Shown here one piece after another: positions 40,301 through 48,700 of a stretch of 64,000 nucleotides of DNA. Location: positions 403-64,402 of the forward strand of contig JALBYC010000021.1 of the NCBI GenBank assembly GCA_023212645.1, read 5' to 3'. The translations under genes and the position numbers were made by a program. The stretch is from Farysia itapuensis. Lineage: Eukaryota > Basidiomycota > Ustilaginomycetes > Ustilaginales > Ustilaginaceae. The notes below the pieces were generated by a model. That model searched no databases, had not been told where the DNA came from, and saw only the letters and a program-made list of their open reading frames with translations. The stretch's first letter is position 1. Each line of letters opens with the position of its first letter.

Positions 40301-40604
40301 GTCTTCCACCTCCACTCCGTCCGACGAATCATCCACCCGCAACGTCAATGTCAATGTCGAGATCGACGAGAGTAGCACCGCTTCCCACTCTTCTCCCACA
40401 AAAGTCGAGACAGACGGCGAGGCAACGTGGTCCCCGGGAGAAGACATGGACGTCTTTACCTCAAAAGCCCGGAGCCGTATGGCCCACGCGCGCGATGACT
40501 CCTTCGTCTCTGTCTACTACGATACTGACAATCGACCTGTCTCTTCAGACGGAAAACGTTCGCACCTCGACCGCAGCGTCACATTACACAACGTGCCTGT
40601 CTAG
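37335..40604 (+). CDS. NT-C2 (EEIG1/EHBP1-type) domain protein
   Basis: A 1089-residue protein. An N-terminal C2 domain of the EEIG1/EHBP1 type is spread over about 1-440 with long insertions. Its strands are FHVQITIHELTNVPLVTGLF and CKWKVKG, then VAEHKVIWDRNVQVGLRIPI, HSEVKLTIRQEMPP, LGYVVLDLAEFA and ATIRVTVTMTYLGGSREY. Insertions include a His-rich tract (about 374-405, over twenty His) and Ser/Asp-rich loops. The rest is disordered and Ser-rich, with a DDLIDAIFRGIQFG helix near 585. In other eukaryotes this domain tethers proteins to membranes and links endocytosis or organelle positioning to actin; fungal members are largely uncharacterised. A short internal duplication (KEKRGTTASD / KEKKGTTASD) is seen near 670-697. 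Confidence 0.82.
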   Translation: MSSLLSPFSFGQKNTYFHVQITIHELTNVPLVTGLFSCKWKVKGANSLTSLQHTATAAIQQSSAHASSRKQVDSSKDLTKLRHVSSRDDVEGHHHHHSTHRPSSLHAIDHESGLAATAHHNSSSADVASITSKESSSDAHKRRPAFLTNLIKKTRHHDNDDDSSTPASTDVDQDAASRHSSNFNRNPARPSSRRESVNSRMTTDSRLTQTSKKSEKEHAPSRHKSGDSHGHNIDPFLFFSQEPKGETDSIKVAEHKVIWDRNVQVGLRIPIGKTRNPSGHEDMSTNPSHHPSPSVSAKSSARDLRSKQREHQNDLSSAWGKLNHSEVKLTIRQEMPPDTKSTTHLTTLGYVVLDLAEFAPTPPAPNSGSSTPAHRHHHHHHHQHHHHHHHHHHLHGDHHSERHSRSETRRFLLAESRTNATIRVTVTMTYLGGSREYHVPPISSGLMVNGLSHIMDPTILQQHDNGSPRKGEGSQPGSGSESGSPRKEAPESGETSEPKNVGHNEMVRSSSTSIAHMNPSTPSLRNVYGPPLKSAYTKKTWNSRVPPENLMTSSGADTERKRGSRDLERTFISSKHQHDRAPDDLIDAIFRGIQFGSSHSAGTDRAVLTHRSSARSVEKRSERLKKHASTTQVASSTRPRPRPRTTSSASNISRLSERSFTFGLSAKCKEKRGTTASDTLVTSGKANKEKKGTTASDPLAQTAKATSLSDFALELPHAGSQSSSTKSKSSLKDTHLKVPEILSPKVLTESPSASTDALVLPSPARSADSGTKMARQSSVRWDFELDDSNASGRDRRRDATPTSEDPQSLRSDDSQRMRPPSVIVDHAYVPIRAGGVGTSSAVDLPLRLDDADITRSASPQSGKTLTPDSEVGTQNDGATVERAGSQRLKDSYQAGLTVPTTSSTGTTVGLDRLRKTGKALGKMAKSAVESARSSARTPAALPAAPENGEKTHRSKGNQGVDPSEAASKGWHGAGWQLPVSVQPVSGRPRSSTSTPSDESSTRNVNVNVEIDESSTASHSSPTKVETDGEATWSPGEDMDVFTSKARSRMAHARDDSFVSVYYDTDNRPVSSDGKRSHLDRSVTLHNVPV

Positions 40605-41025
40605 GAATGCCAGCAGCCGCGATTAATTTTCACTCTATGCCCGTGAATCATCCTGTCAGAAGCCTATGCTGGGAAGCGAGAGTGCATTGCCGGTGTTTGA
40701 GTATGCTGAAGTAGCGTGAGCGGCTGGGCGTCGGCAATGAAAGTAGGGCACAGTTGGTATCGCGCTTGCGCACATAATTTAGCCGGGGACGTACACGGGC
40801 ACAAATATTTCCGCCTTTTCTGTTTGGCGTTTGAGTTTTGATTTTAGCTTTGGACAGGTGTAGTGCCGGTGGTGGAAATATGTCAGCTGTCCAGTTCCCC
40901 GCCCGGCATTGGGAGATTCGGATGCTTTGCCGCGTTTTTGGCCGGTGGCCAATTTTCCCGCAACTACAACTTAGACACAGCGCGGTGGCTGCGAGCGGCA
41001 TGCAGGTATCCCTCAACTCGTGACA
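40605..41025. other. Intergenic region between NT-C2 and MFS genes
   Basis: A 421 bp spacer between tandem genes with no supported coding frame. A short A/T-rich patch near 40825-40855 could include the promoter core for the transporter. No repeat or RNA gene is seen. Confidence 0.5.
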
Positions 41026-42411
41026 ATGACCACCATGACAACAGGGGAAGAAGGGGCCAGTAGCACGACAGCCCCGTCGCTGTATCGTGATCGTCTGGCG
41101 TCCACATCATCGTCGGCCATGGAGGCGACCATTTCAGCTGCAGCCGGTGTGCCGCCCACCGAGCTGGAGAAAGCACCCATCGACACTCCCGCTGCTGCAG
41201 AAATGGACTTCCCAGACGGCGGATTGACCGCCTGGCTGCAGGTGTTTGCCTCCTTCTTCATCTTCTTCAACACCTGGGGGATCGTGAATGCCTTTGGCTC
41301 CTTTCAGACCTACTACGAGAGCAATCTGCTCACGTCATCCGGCTCATCGGCAATCTCGTGGGTCGGCAGTATTCAGAGCTGCTTGTTGCTCGTCGTAGGC
41401 GTAATCACTGGCCCGCTCTACGACAAAGGCTACCTGCACCATTTGAACATTACCGGATCGATTTTCGTCGTTGTCGGGCTAGTTTTGCTCAGCGTCTGCA
41501 AAAAGTACTACCAGGTGCTGCTCACCCAGGGTATCCTCATCGGGCTCGGCACGGGTATGCTCTTTCTTCAGTCTGTGGCCATCTTGCAGCCCTACTTTAA
41601 GCGCAAGCGTGCGTTTGCGACGGGGATTGCCGCATGTGGCTCCTCTGTGGGCGGCATCATTTTCCCCACCATTTTCCGCGAGATGCTCGGCAAGGTCGGC
41701 TTTGGCTGGACCGTCCGCACTATGGCCCTCATCGTACTCGTCACCCAGATCATGGCCATATCGCTCATGAAGCAACGCTCCCTACCAACAAAGTCGCGCA
41801 AGATGATCAACCTCACCGTCCTCAAAGACCCGGCATTTGCCATGTTTTGCATCGCCGGCATGTTGACCTTTATGGGACTCTACGTGCCCTTTTTCTACGT
41901 ACCGTCGCGTGCGCTCTCCCAAGGTATCATGTCGGAACGTCTGGCGTACTACCTCATCCCCCTTCTCAACGCTGGCTCTATCTTTGGCCGTTTAATACCC
42001 AACTTCTACGCGGACAAGGTGGGGTACATGAACATGTTTATTCCGTGCTGTGTGCTGGCTGCCATCATGGGCTTCGCATGGATCAGCGTGTCCACCGCCG
42101 CCACGACCATCATCTTCTGCTTGTTCTACGGCGCATTCAGCGGAACCTATGTATCCGTGCAAGGCCCGACTGTGGCAATGCTGACCAAGACGCCGGAGGA
42201 ACTTGGCGGACGTATCGGTCTCGCGTTTGTCTTCAACTCAATCGGCATTCTCATCGGCACTCCCATAGCTGGAGCACTGATTAATATCGAAAAGGGAGAT
42301 TATCTCCACGCCCAGCTGTACTGCGGTATCCTCGTAGCCGTCGGGTCGTGCTTCCTCATTGCGGTTCGCACAAACGTCCTCGGCGGATTCAAGCCTCTGA
42401 CAAAGATTTAA
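41026..42411 (+). CDS. MFS transporter, monocarboxylate-transporter-like (Mch type)
   Basis: A 461-residue major facilitator with about twelve membrane segments. The fungal MCT signature is at the first helix: PDGGLTAWLQVFASFFIFFN and TWGIVNAFGSFQTYYESNLL. Further motifs are GPLYDKGY (loop 2-3), FKRKRAFATGIAACGSSVGG and SIFGRLIPNFYADKVGYMN. Yeast Mch proteins and relatives carry riboflavin, monocarboxylates or unknown solutes, so the substrate here is not assignable. The open frame begins with GTG; the first ATG is at 41026 and a second follows at 41035. There is no obvious metabolic partner next to it. The stop is followed by two small hairpins. Confidence 0.88.
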   Translation: MTTMTTGEEGASSTTAPSLYRDRLASTSSSAMEATISAAAGVPPTELEKAPIDTPAAAEMDFPDGGLTAWLQVFASFFIFFNTWGIVNAFGSFQTYYESNLLTSSGSSAISWVGSIQSCLLLVVGVITGPLYDKGYLHHLNITGSIFVVVGLVLLSVCKKYYQVLLTQGILIGLGTGMLFLQSVAILQPYFKRKRAFATGIAACGSSVGGIIFPTIFREMLGKVGFGWTVRTMALIVLVTQIMAISLMKQRSLPTKSRKMINLTVLKDPAFAMFCIAGMLTFMGLYVPFFYVPSRALSQGIMSERLAYYLIPLLNAGSIFGRLIPNFYADKVGYMNMFIPCCVLAAIMGFAWISVSTAATTIIFCLFYGAFSGTYVSVQGPTVAMLTKTPEELGGRIGLAFVFNSIGILIGTPIAGALINIEKGDYLHAQLYCGILVAVGSCFLIAVRTNVLGGFKPLTKI

Positions 42412-42767
42412 CTCATTAATGCTGTAATATATTCGCTACGTGATAAAAGCCCGCGGTGATCGCTAGAGCGATCCTGTCGTTTCTTTGTTGCTGCGTCTAC
42501 GCAGCAGGCTGAAAATGAGATATCGTCGATCTCTTCTCCCTCCGAATGTATATGTGAATCACAAATGTGAATGCTCCGAATCCCCGATAGTTCGCAGCCC
42601 CGATCTAAATCAGAATCTCGATTGACTTGCTTTTGTGGAGGGATGCCAAGTTGGAATGGTGCACGGTGATCGGTCAACGCGCGTCTGGTAAAGGCAAGAA
42701 AGAAACACAGTGTTCTGACCGCTCCACCACAGTAACACCTCCCACCCTCTGTAGCCCAACCTCAACC
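42412..42767. other. Intergenic region with two short hairpins
   Basis: A 356 bp spacer between tandem genes. Two perfect inverted repeats occur soon after the transporter stop: GATCGCT/AGCGATC at 42458-42473 and GCTGCG/CGCAGC at 42490-42505. The 3' half includes the RPN3 promoter and leader. No gene is supported. Confidence 0.5.
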
Positions 42768-44495
42768 ATGCCAGAGGCTACCAAGACTGCCAAGGAAACA
42801 GCGGAAGCTCCAGCTGCTGTGGCAGTATCTGCTAAGCCGCCAAACGAGAAGGAGCAGTTGTTGGCGCTACTCCGACACAACTTTCTGCTAATCGAGCGAA
42901 GTGTCTCGCACATTGAGCAGAGATTCACCGCTCGAGTGCTACGAACCTTGCCTTTTGTTCGACGCAAAATAAACGCGCATCCGGAGGTGCTTGCTGCTGT
43001 TGTGCACGACGACATTGTTGGCGATGCCGTAACTCAGAAGCAACTTCTCTCTTTCTTGCCCCAACCGTACAAGCCTGAATCTGCTACCAAAACGGCGGCC
43101 GACGGTGCTGAGGCTATGGATATCGACAGTGAGGCCAAGACCGACCAGACAAAATCAACGGGAACGCAGCAGCCCTCGGCTGCGCAAAGGCAACCTGAAG
43201 CCCAGCCTGAAGTTGTTGCCTACCTCCGCTTGCTTGTCCTGGTGCACCTGATTGATACCAAACAGCTGGAAGCTGCTTCGTCGGAAGCAGTTTCATCCAT
43301 CTCGACCATCACATCGCAGAATCGACGCACACTGGATCACTTGGCCGCCAAGACCATCTTTTATTTGGGTCGTGCAGAGGAACTCAAGTCCGAAGCAGCC
43401 CGGGCCAAAGGTGCTCGAGTGGAAGGTGGTCTGACTGCTATCCGAACTCAGCTGCTGGCCTTGCAGCGAACAGCATCTCTACGTCATGACAACGAGACGG
43501 AAGCGACTATCATCAATTTGCTCCTTCGCTCCTACATCGTCGAAGCTAATCTGTACGATCAGGCTGACAAGCTCGTCGCGAGGGCGCCTTTCCCTCGGTC
43601 AAGCGCCAGCAACCCACAGGTAGCCAGATACGATTATTACGTCGGACGAATTCGTGCAGTGCGTCTCGACTACTCGCAAGCCCACGTACATTTGCAGCAG
43701 GCTATCCGACGAGCACCACAAACAGCGTTGCCACAAGATTCTACGAGCCCAGCTAGCAATGAGAGCAAAATTATCACCACGGACAAGCGTCAGACATCGC
43801 AACGGACCGAGTCAAACCCTGTCGGCCAGAGCCAGACGGCTGCGGGCTTCCTGCAGACGGCACACAAGTTCTTGATTGTGGTGGAGCTGTTGATGGGAGA
43901 TATCCCAGAGCGGTCCATCTTCCGCACGCCTGTGCTGCGCAAAGCCTTGGTACCCTACATGGAGATCGTCCAGGCCGTACGAGTGGGTGATCTGCAACGC
44001 TTCCAAACGACATTGCAGCAGCACACCAAGCTTTTCCAGTCTGACAAGACTTTCTCGCTTATCGTGCGACTGCGTCACAATGTCATCAAGACGGGCATCC
44101 GCATGATCTCGCTCTCCTACTCGCGCATCTCGCTGTCCGATATCACCAAAAAGCTACACCTGGAAAGCGAGGAAGATGCTGAGTACATTGTTGCCAAAGC
44201 TATTCGCGACAACGTGGTCGACAGCAGAGACACGCGCGTTGATCATCAGAAAGCGGAAATGGTGAACCGCGAGACCAACGACCTGTACGAGACGGACGAG
44301 CCAATGCAGCAGTTCCAGCAGCGTATCTCTTTCTGTCTTCAGCTGCACAACGAGTCGGTCAAGGCAATGCGCTACCCACTCAACGGCCACAAGGCTGAAC
44401 TGGACAGCGTCTCAGCCGCCCGTGAACGCGAGCGCGAACTCGCTGCTGAAATCGCCGACGGCGAGATGGACGACTCGGACGACGAATGGGCATAG
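42768..44495 (+). CDS. RPN3: 26S proteasome regulatory subunit Rpn3
   Basis: A 575-residue protein matching Rpn3/PSMD3, a PCI-domain scaffold subunit of the 19S lid. Recognisable blocks are LLIERSVSHIEQRFTARVLR and TLPFVRRK at the N-terminus, YLRLLVLVHLID, then ASNPQVARYDYYVGRIRAVR and LDYSQAHVHLQQAIRRAP. The PCI segment is at about 400-540: IRMISLSYSRISLSDITKKL and HLESEEDAEYIVAKAIRDN. It ends in an acidic tail EIADGEMDDSDDEWA, as in orthologues. The family-conserved start is MPEATKTAKE at 42768; the frame is open 47 codons further upstream, but that part reads as leader. The stop lies 61 bp from the convergent TFIIIC gene. Confidence 0.95.
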   Translation: MPEATKTAKETAEAPAAVAVSAKPPNEKEQLLALLRHNFLLIERSVSHIEQRFTARVLRTLPFVRRKINAHPEVLAAVVHDDIVGDAVTQKQLLSFLPQPYKPESATKTAADGAEAMDIDSEAKTDQTKSTGTQQPSAAQRQPEAQPEVVAYLRLLVLVHLIDTKQLEAASSEAVSSISTITSQNRRTLDHLAAKTIFYLGRAEELKSEAARAKGARVEGGLTAIRTQLLALQRTASLRHDNETEATIINLLLRSYIVEANLYDQADKLVARAPFPRSSASNPQVARYDYYVGRIRAVRLDYSQAHVHLQQAIRRAPQTALPQDSTSPASNESKIITTDKRQTSQRTESNPVGQSQTAAGFLQTAHKFLIVVELLMGDIPERSIFRTPVLRKALVPYMEIVQAVRVGDLQRFQTTLQQHTKLFQSDKTFSLIVRLRHNVIKTGIRMISLSYSRISLSDITKKLHLESEEDAEYIVAKAIRDNVVDSRDTRVDHQKAEMVNRETNDLYETDEPMQQFQQRISFCLQLHNESVKAMRYPLNGHKAELDSVSAARERERELAAEIADGEMDDSDDEWA

Positions 44496-44556
44496 AACTC
44501 ACGTTTTTTACATACACAACACAATCTTCATCTCTTTGATTCTATTGGGTATGATA

Positions 44557-45513
44557 CTATCGTTTGTCTTCGTTGTCTCGTCTTTGTTGTTTGCGGAGGG
44601 CGCGTGCTGCTTTCTTGATGCTGCGTTCGGCACGGCGTACGAGGAGCTCTTCCTCTGGCAGTGTAGGCGTGGAGTCATCGTCGTCCTCAGCGTCTTCGCC
44701 CGTCTCTGTTCTGGCTCGTTTTGCTGCAGGTGTGGGCTCGCCAGTTTGTAATATCGGATCAGGTGTCTCTGCTTGTGAGAGTGTGGTTGAGTTTTTGACC
44801 GAATTGACGGCGTCTCTGAGATCGTGAGCGATGTGATTGTGTCGAACATCCGCAGGCAAGCGTTCGTTGTCTGTTGGATCGTAGATGGGTGTGAAAGTGA
44901 TTCGTTTGCGTGTAGTCGAAGACTGTGTGGTTGGATGACCCGCATTGTCGCTTGGAATGGGTCGAAGCCGGTGCTGGGACCCTTTTGGTCTGGTAGCATC
45001 AAAGTGATCCACCAGCACAATCTCGGTGCCCAGCATGTCGACACGCTTGCCCCTCAGCACTGTGTTCTCAATCTTGAGAACGGGCGTAGTGGTGTCCAGT
45101 CCCGTAAGCGAAAGCATCTTTCCTGCGCCAAGGTGTGACTTGAGAGAGGATGAAGGTGTGGCTGAGTACACTGAGTTCTGCTCGATTGACTTCTCAGTCG
45201 GTCGAGAGGCGCGAACAGACCTGGCAGTAGACCAGGAGCTAGCCCCTCCGCCTGTTGATCCGTTTGGTCCGTTCGATGCAGCCGTCGTGGCAAAGTCGGC
45301 CGAGGAGGGTGCGTTGAAGCCAAGCAAAGCCCTTCGAGCTACTCTGTCACTACCCAGATCGAGCGTGACCAGTTCCGTTTCGTCCTCATAAGACCAATCT
45401 GAGCCGCTCTCACCATCGTCTCCTTCGCCAGCAGTGTTGCTATTCGGAGCTGGACCGAACTCGTCCCCCGGCACTCGCTGCCAAGCTGGATCCACTATCG
45501 GCCCTTCCGACAT
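44557..45513 (-). CDS. TFIIIC small subunit (tau-55 N-terminal / GTF3C6-like)
   Basis: A 318-residue protein with the two halves of the TFIIIC triple-barrel motif. The first strand block is DWSYEDETELVTLDLGSD (about 39-56). The second block, about 137-175, reads KMLSLTGLDTTTPVLKIENT, then VLRGKRVDMLGTEIVLVDHF. A Ser/Gly-rich insertion of about 80 residues separates them. The family includes human GTF3C6, fission yeast Sfc7 and yeast Tfc7, which pair with another tau-A subunit in TFIIIC on tRNA and 5S genes. The remainder is polar with an acidic patch and a basic C-terminal helix (AERSIKKAARALRKQQRRDN). The frame opens six codons earlier with TTG; the ATG at 45513 is preferred. It shares a 189 bp promoter region with the next gene. 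Confidence 0.78.
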   Translation of the reverse strand: MSEGPIVDPAWQRVPGDEFGPAPNSNTAGEGDDGESGSDWSYEDETELVTLDLGSDRVARRALLGFNAPSSADFATTAASNGPNGSTGGGASSWSTARSVRASRPTEKSIEQNSVYSATPSSSLKSHLGAGKMLSLTGLDTTTPVLKIENTVLRGKRVDMLGTEIVLVDHFDATRPKGSQHRLRPIPSDNAGHPTTQSSTTRKRITFTPIYDPTDNERLPADVRHNHIAHDLRDAVNSVKNSTTLSQAETPDPILQTGEPTPAAKRARTETGEDAEDDDDSTPTLPEEELLVRRAERSIKKAARALRKQQRRDNEDKR

Positions 45514-45702
45514 TTGGGTGAGAGCGCACAACCCAAGGCGTGGGGCAAGCGCGTTATTTGTGGAGGCGCTGAAATTGTGAAAGTAGCCAGCGATGCATGT
45601 CTAAACCGAGCTGTGCCTCCCCACTAGCTCGGTATTGCCCAGCAACATCATCTATGCCGCACTAACTCAAACGCTCTCATACACGGGGGCAGCAACCAAA
45701 GT
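45514..45702. promoter_or_regulatory. Shared divergent promoter, TFIIIC subunit / alpha-beta hydrolase gene
   Basis: Two start codons face apart across 189 bp, the shortest divergent spacer in the window. Both promoters must overlap here. No TATA box is seen. Confidence 0.55.
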
Positions 45703-48700
45703 ATGCCAGCTGCATGGTCTCCAGACTCGTCAGCAGCTCCGTCCACTCGTCATACTCTCAACGGCAATAACATTAACACTCCCAGTCCAGGCCTGCCGCA
45801 CTCAGCATCAGTCTCATCCCGTCTTAGTGTTGCAAGCAGCAGTAGTCAAGCTCCTTCGTCCTTTACACCAACCAAATCAGCATCGCTTCCAGCGGTCGTC
45901 ACTGCCGACGATAGTGACGACTTTCAACGCTTTCTAGATCAGGCTCACGCAAAACATCAATCACAGAGTCGGCCCAAGGCATACAATCTCTCGCCTTCCG
46001 GTGCTGGCTCACGTCCCGGCGCTGCAGAGTCTCTCCGTAGAGTCACCAGCTCATCAAATATCGGCCATCAACAGTCTCGGCGTGCGTCTGCTCTTGATCC
46101 TTCCGCAGCCTCTTCTGGACAGCGACCTAACCAGGCTGCGCTATCGGGTAGAGCGCGCAAGAACTCAACCCTCTCTACATCTTCAGCAGCTCGGCGCTCT
46201 GTGTCATCGACAATCTATCGCAACCCTACCAGTCACTTTCTTCAACAGCTCTCGTCAGAGGCCCAAACGCCAGAGCTCGGTCTCGACGATACGCACATTG
46301 TCGGCCGCTCCGTTGATAGTAGGAACCACCTCACTGCACTAGGACACGCTGCACAACTCCAAAATCGTTCCGTTTCGGCTACACAGACCATCGGAAAGGG
46401 AAAGGGAAAGGCAATCGCTGCTCCTCAGCGGATGCACTCTGCTCCTGCCAACTCACACAATCTTCACGAACCTGTTGCTCGTCGAGCTTCCAGCCGGAAA
46501 TCCTCTACGACATCAACCTCTGCCAATTCCACCAGATCCACTCTACACGCAGACCTGGCAGCTTCCACCTCCACCATCGTGCCACCGTCATCAGTGCCTG
46601 CTAAATCGTCCGACATCGGACTAGGCTTGCCCTTTGTGCCAGACAAGATGGCCAAACGCCGTGCAGATGAGATGGAGCTAGACGAGCCTCCAGCGTCCAA
46701 CACAGACGTCTCCGCAGCTACTCAAGTCATAAGAAATTCGCCAGCGCCCAGCACACGTTCTTGGTTCGGACTTGTTCGGGCAAGAGAAACGCAGGAATCC
46801 TCTACTGTCAAACTTCAAGAAGCATCGCCACTGTCTGCACCTTCGCACTCCACTGTGCCAGACCAGCCGCCACCTCCGATGAACGAGGAGGAGGCTGATT
46901 TCCGACAAAAGCTGGGCTTAGAAGCGAGCTTTACAAGCTCGTCGGAAGACACGCAAAAGCAAAGTGGTGAATTTGCTGGTCCAAAGTTGGATGCATACGT
47001 CAGGGAACGCAGAGTGTCTTGGCTGCCTTGGAGGCAGTACTCAAGCCAGATGGAAGAAAGTGCGAAGTCTCCGTCAATGCCAGACAATGTCTCGAGTGCA
47101 GCCGCACCTGCGGAGTCCGACAGAGAGCCAGTCTCGACTCTACGAGAGGAAGCCCGACCAATAAGCATGCAAAGCAGTAAAAACACGATAAAGTATAGAA
47201 CAGTCCTCAAACGCGGATGGATGGGAGCCCGTTACGAAGTACAAGAACCCATCATCATGGATCTGCACCTGGCGAACACCAGCATGCCTGCTGCTGTTGA
47301 GCTGAAACCGGAAGAAAGCCGACCCGCGGAAGCGCAAAACGCGGGCAGCACCACCTCGTCTTTGCAGCATGCTTCCGCGAGCGAAAGCCGAAACACAAGC
47401 GGAGGGTGGAGATGGCGAGTCTGGGGTGGGACGCCCGGCGAATTTGCTTCTCAAGACATTCAGGGTCTCCAATCCGAGGTCTCTTCTGCAATTGGTCCAA
47501 CTACCTCATCGATGGAAGTGGATGCAGCAGAGACGATTGCACCGACAGAAGGGACCGTGCATGTGCCACAAGGCGGCGATTCGTGGACGTATTCCTCGTA
47601 TCTTGCCAGCTGGGTCCCAACGTGGGTCTACAACGGCGAGCAGGAAGAGCAAGAACCCAAGGAGGATTCTAACATGGAGGATGTCAATGTATTTGCACAG
47701 CCTCGGACTCCCGCTGAACAGGTCAAAGCAGATGCACTGGCTCGCGATTTTGACGCTAGCAAAGCGATACTCAACGACAACACACGTTCGGGCTGGATCA
47801 GCTTCTTTGCTTCACGAAGCGCAAACCTGCCAAGACCAATGCCGGATCTTGTCAAAGATGCAGATGGTATGGAGGTGATGGATATTAGCGACATGGGTGA
47901 TGCTATTGGCTCCTCGTCCTCGCCAAGGGCTCCTACTTCAAAGTCGTCGAAAGGAGCGGCTGGGAAGCAAACTGTCAGCAGTAAGAATCAGGGGAAAGGA
48001 GGTTCGCTTGCTGCAAGTACCAAGGTCAGTACGTCTCGAGCCTCTTCCGTCGTTGGAGCAGACGAAGCCGCAAGACCGCCCACTCCGCTACTGTCCACAA
48101 GCAAGGAAAGCGTAAAGATGCTGGGAAAAGCCGCTCTCACAAAAGCCGCCAATGTAACTGCTGCTACAAGTCTCGGCTTGGGAAAAGGGAAACGGAAGGA
48201 CGCAACCGCGAACAAAAGTGCTTCCGAGGCGAACAGCGTTGCAGCTGGAACCTCAAAAGGTCTCGCAGTCGAGGAGAATGCACCTTCTCGGTCTGGAGCG
48301 TCCACGCCAGTGCGAAGCCTGAATGATCCCAGCAGCAAGTACGCGCCGAATTTGGTGCTTCCCTCGTTCGACGATACCTTTGGACGGGCCCCAAGAATGT
48401 GGGCTCCAAAGGTGAGCATGCTGGAGCGAACATTAAGTGCGGTCAACAGCTACCTCTTCAGCAGGGTGCCTGATCTGGAACGGATGAGCCGACCAACACG
48501 CTACTCTCGCTACGGCAGTGAGATGTTGTCTAATTCATCTTCAGGCGGAAACACTCTGAAGAGCAAACGATCTGGGCAACATCTAGCGGGCAAGTCGAAA
48601 GTAAGCGGTCTTGGTTCGAGCAAGGACAAGGGTGTCGAGCAGGCGCTGAAAGAAGTCGCCGAGATGACACAACGCCTTCCCAGGGCATGGTACACAGTTG

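Noticed and set aside
41020..41025. GTG as start of the MFS transporter
   Set aside because: Nuclear genes normally start at ATG, and two ATGs follow within 15 bp.
42627..42767. N-terminal extension of RPN3
   Set aside because: Rpn3 proteins start near the MPEATKTAKE position; the upstream part reads as a 5' leader.
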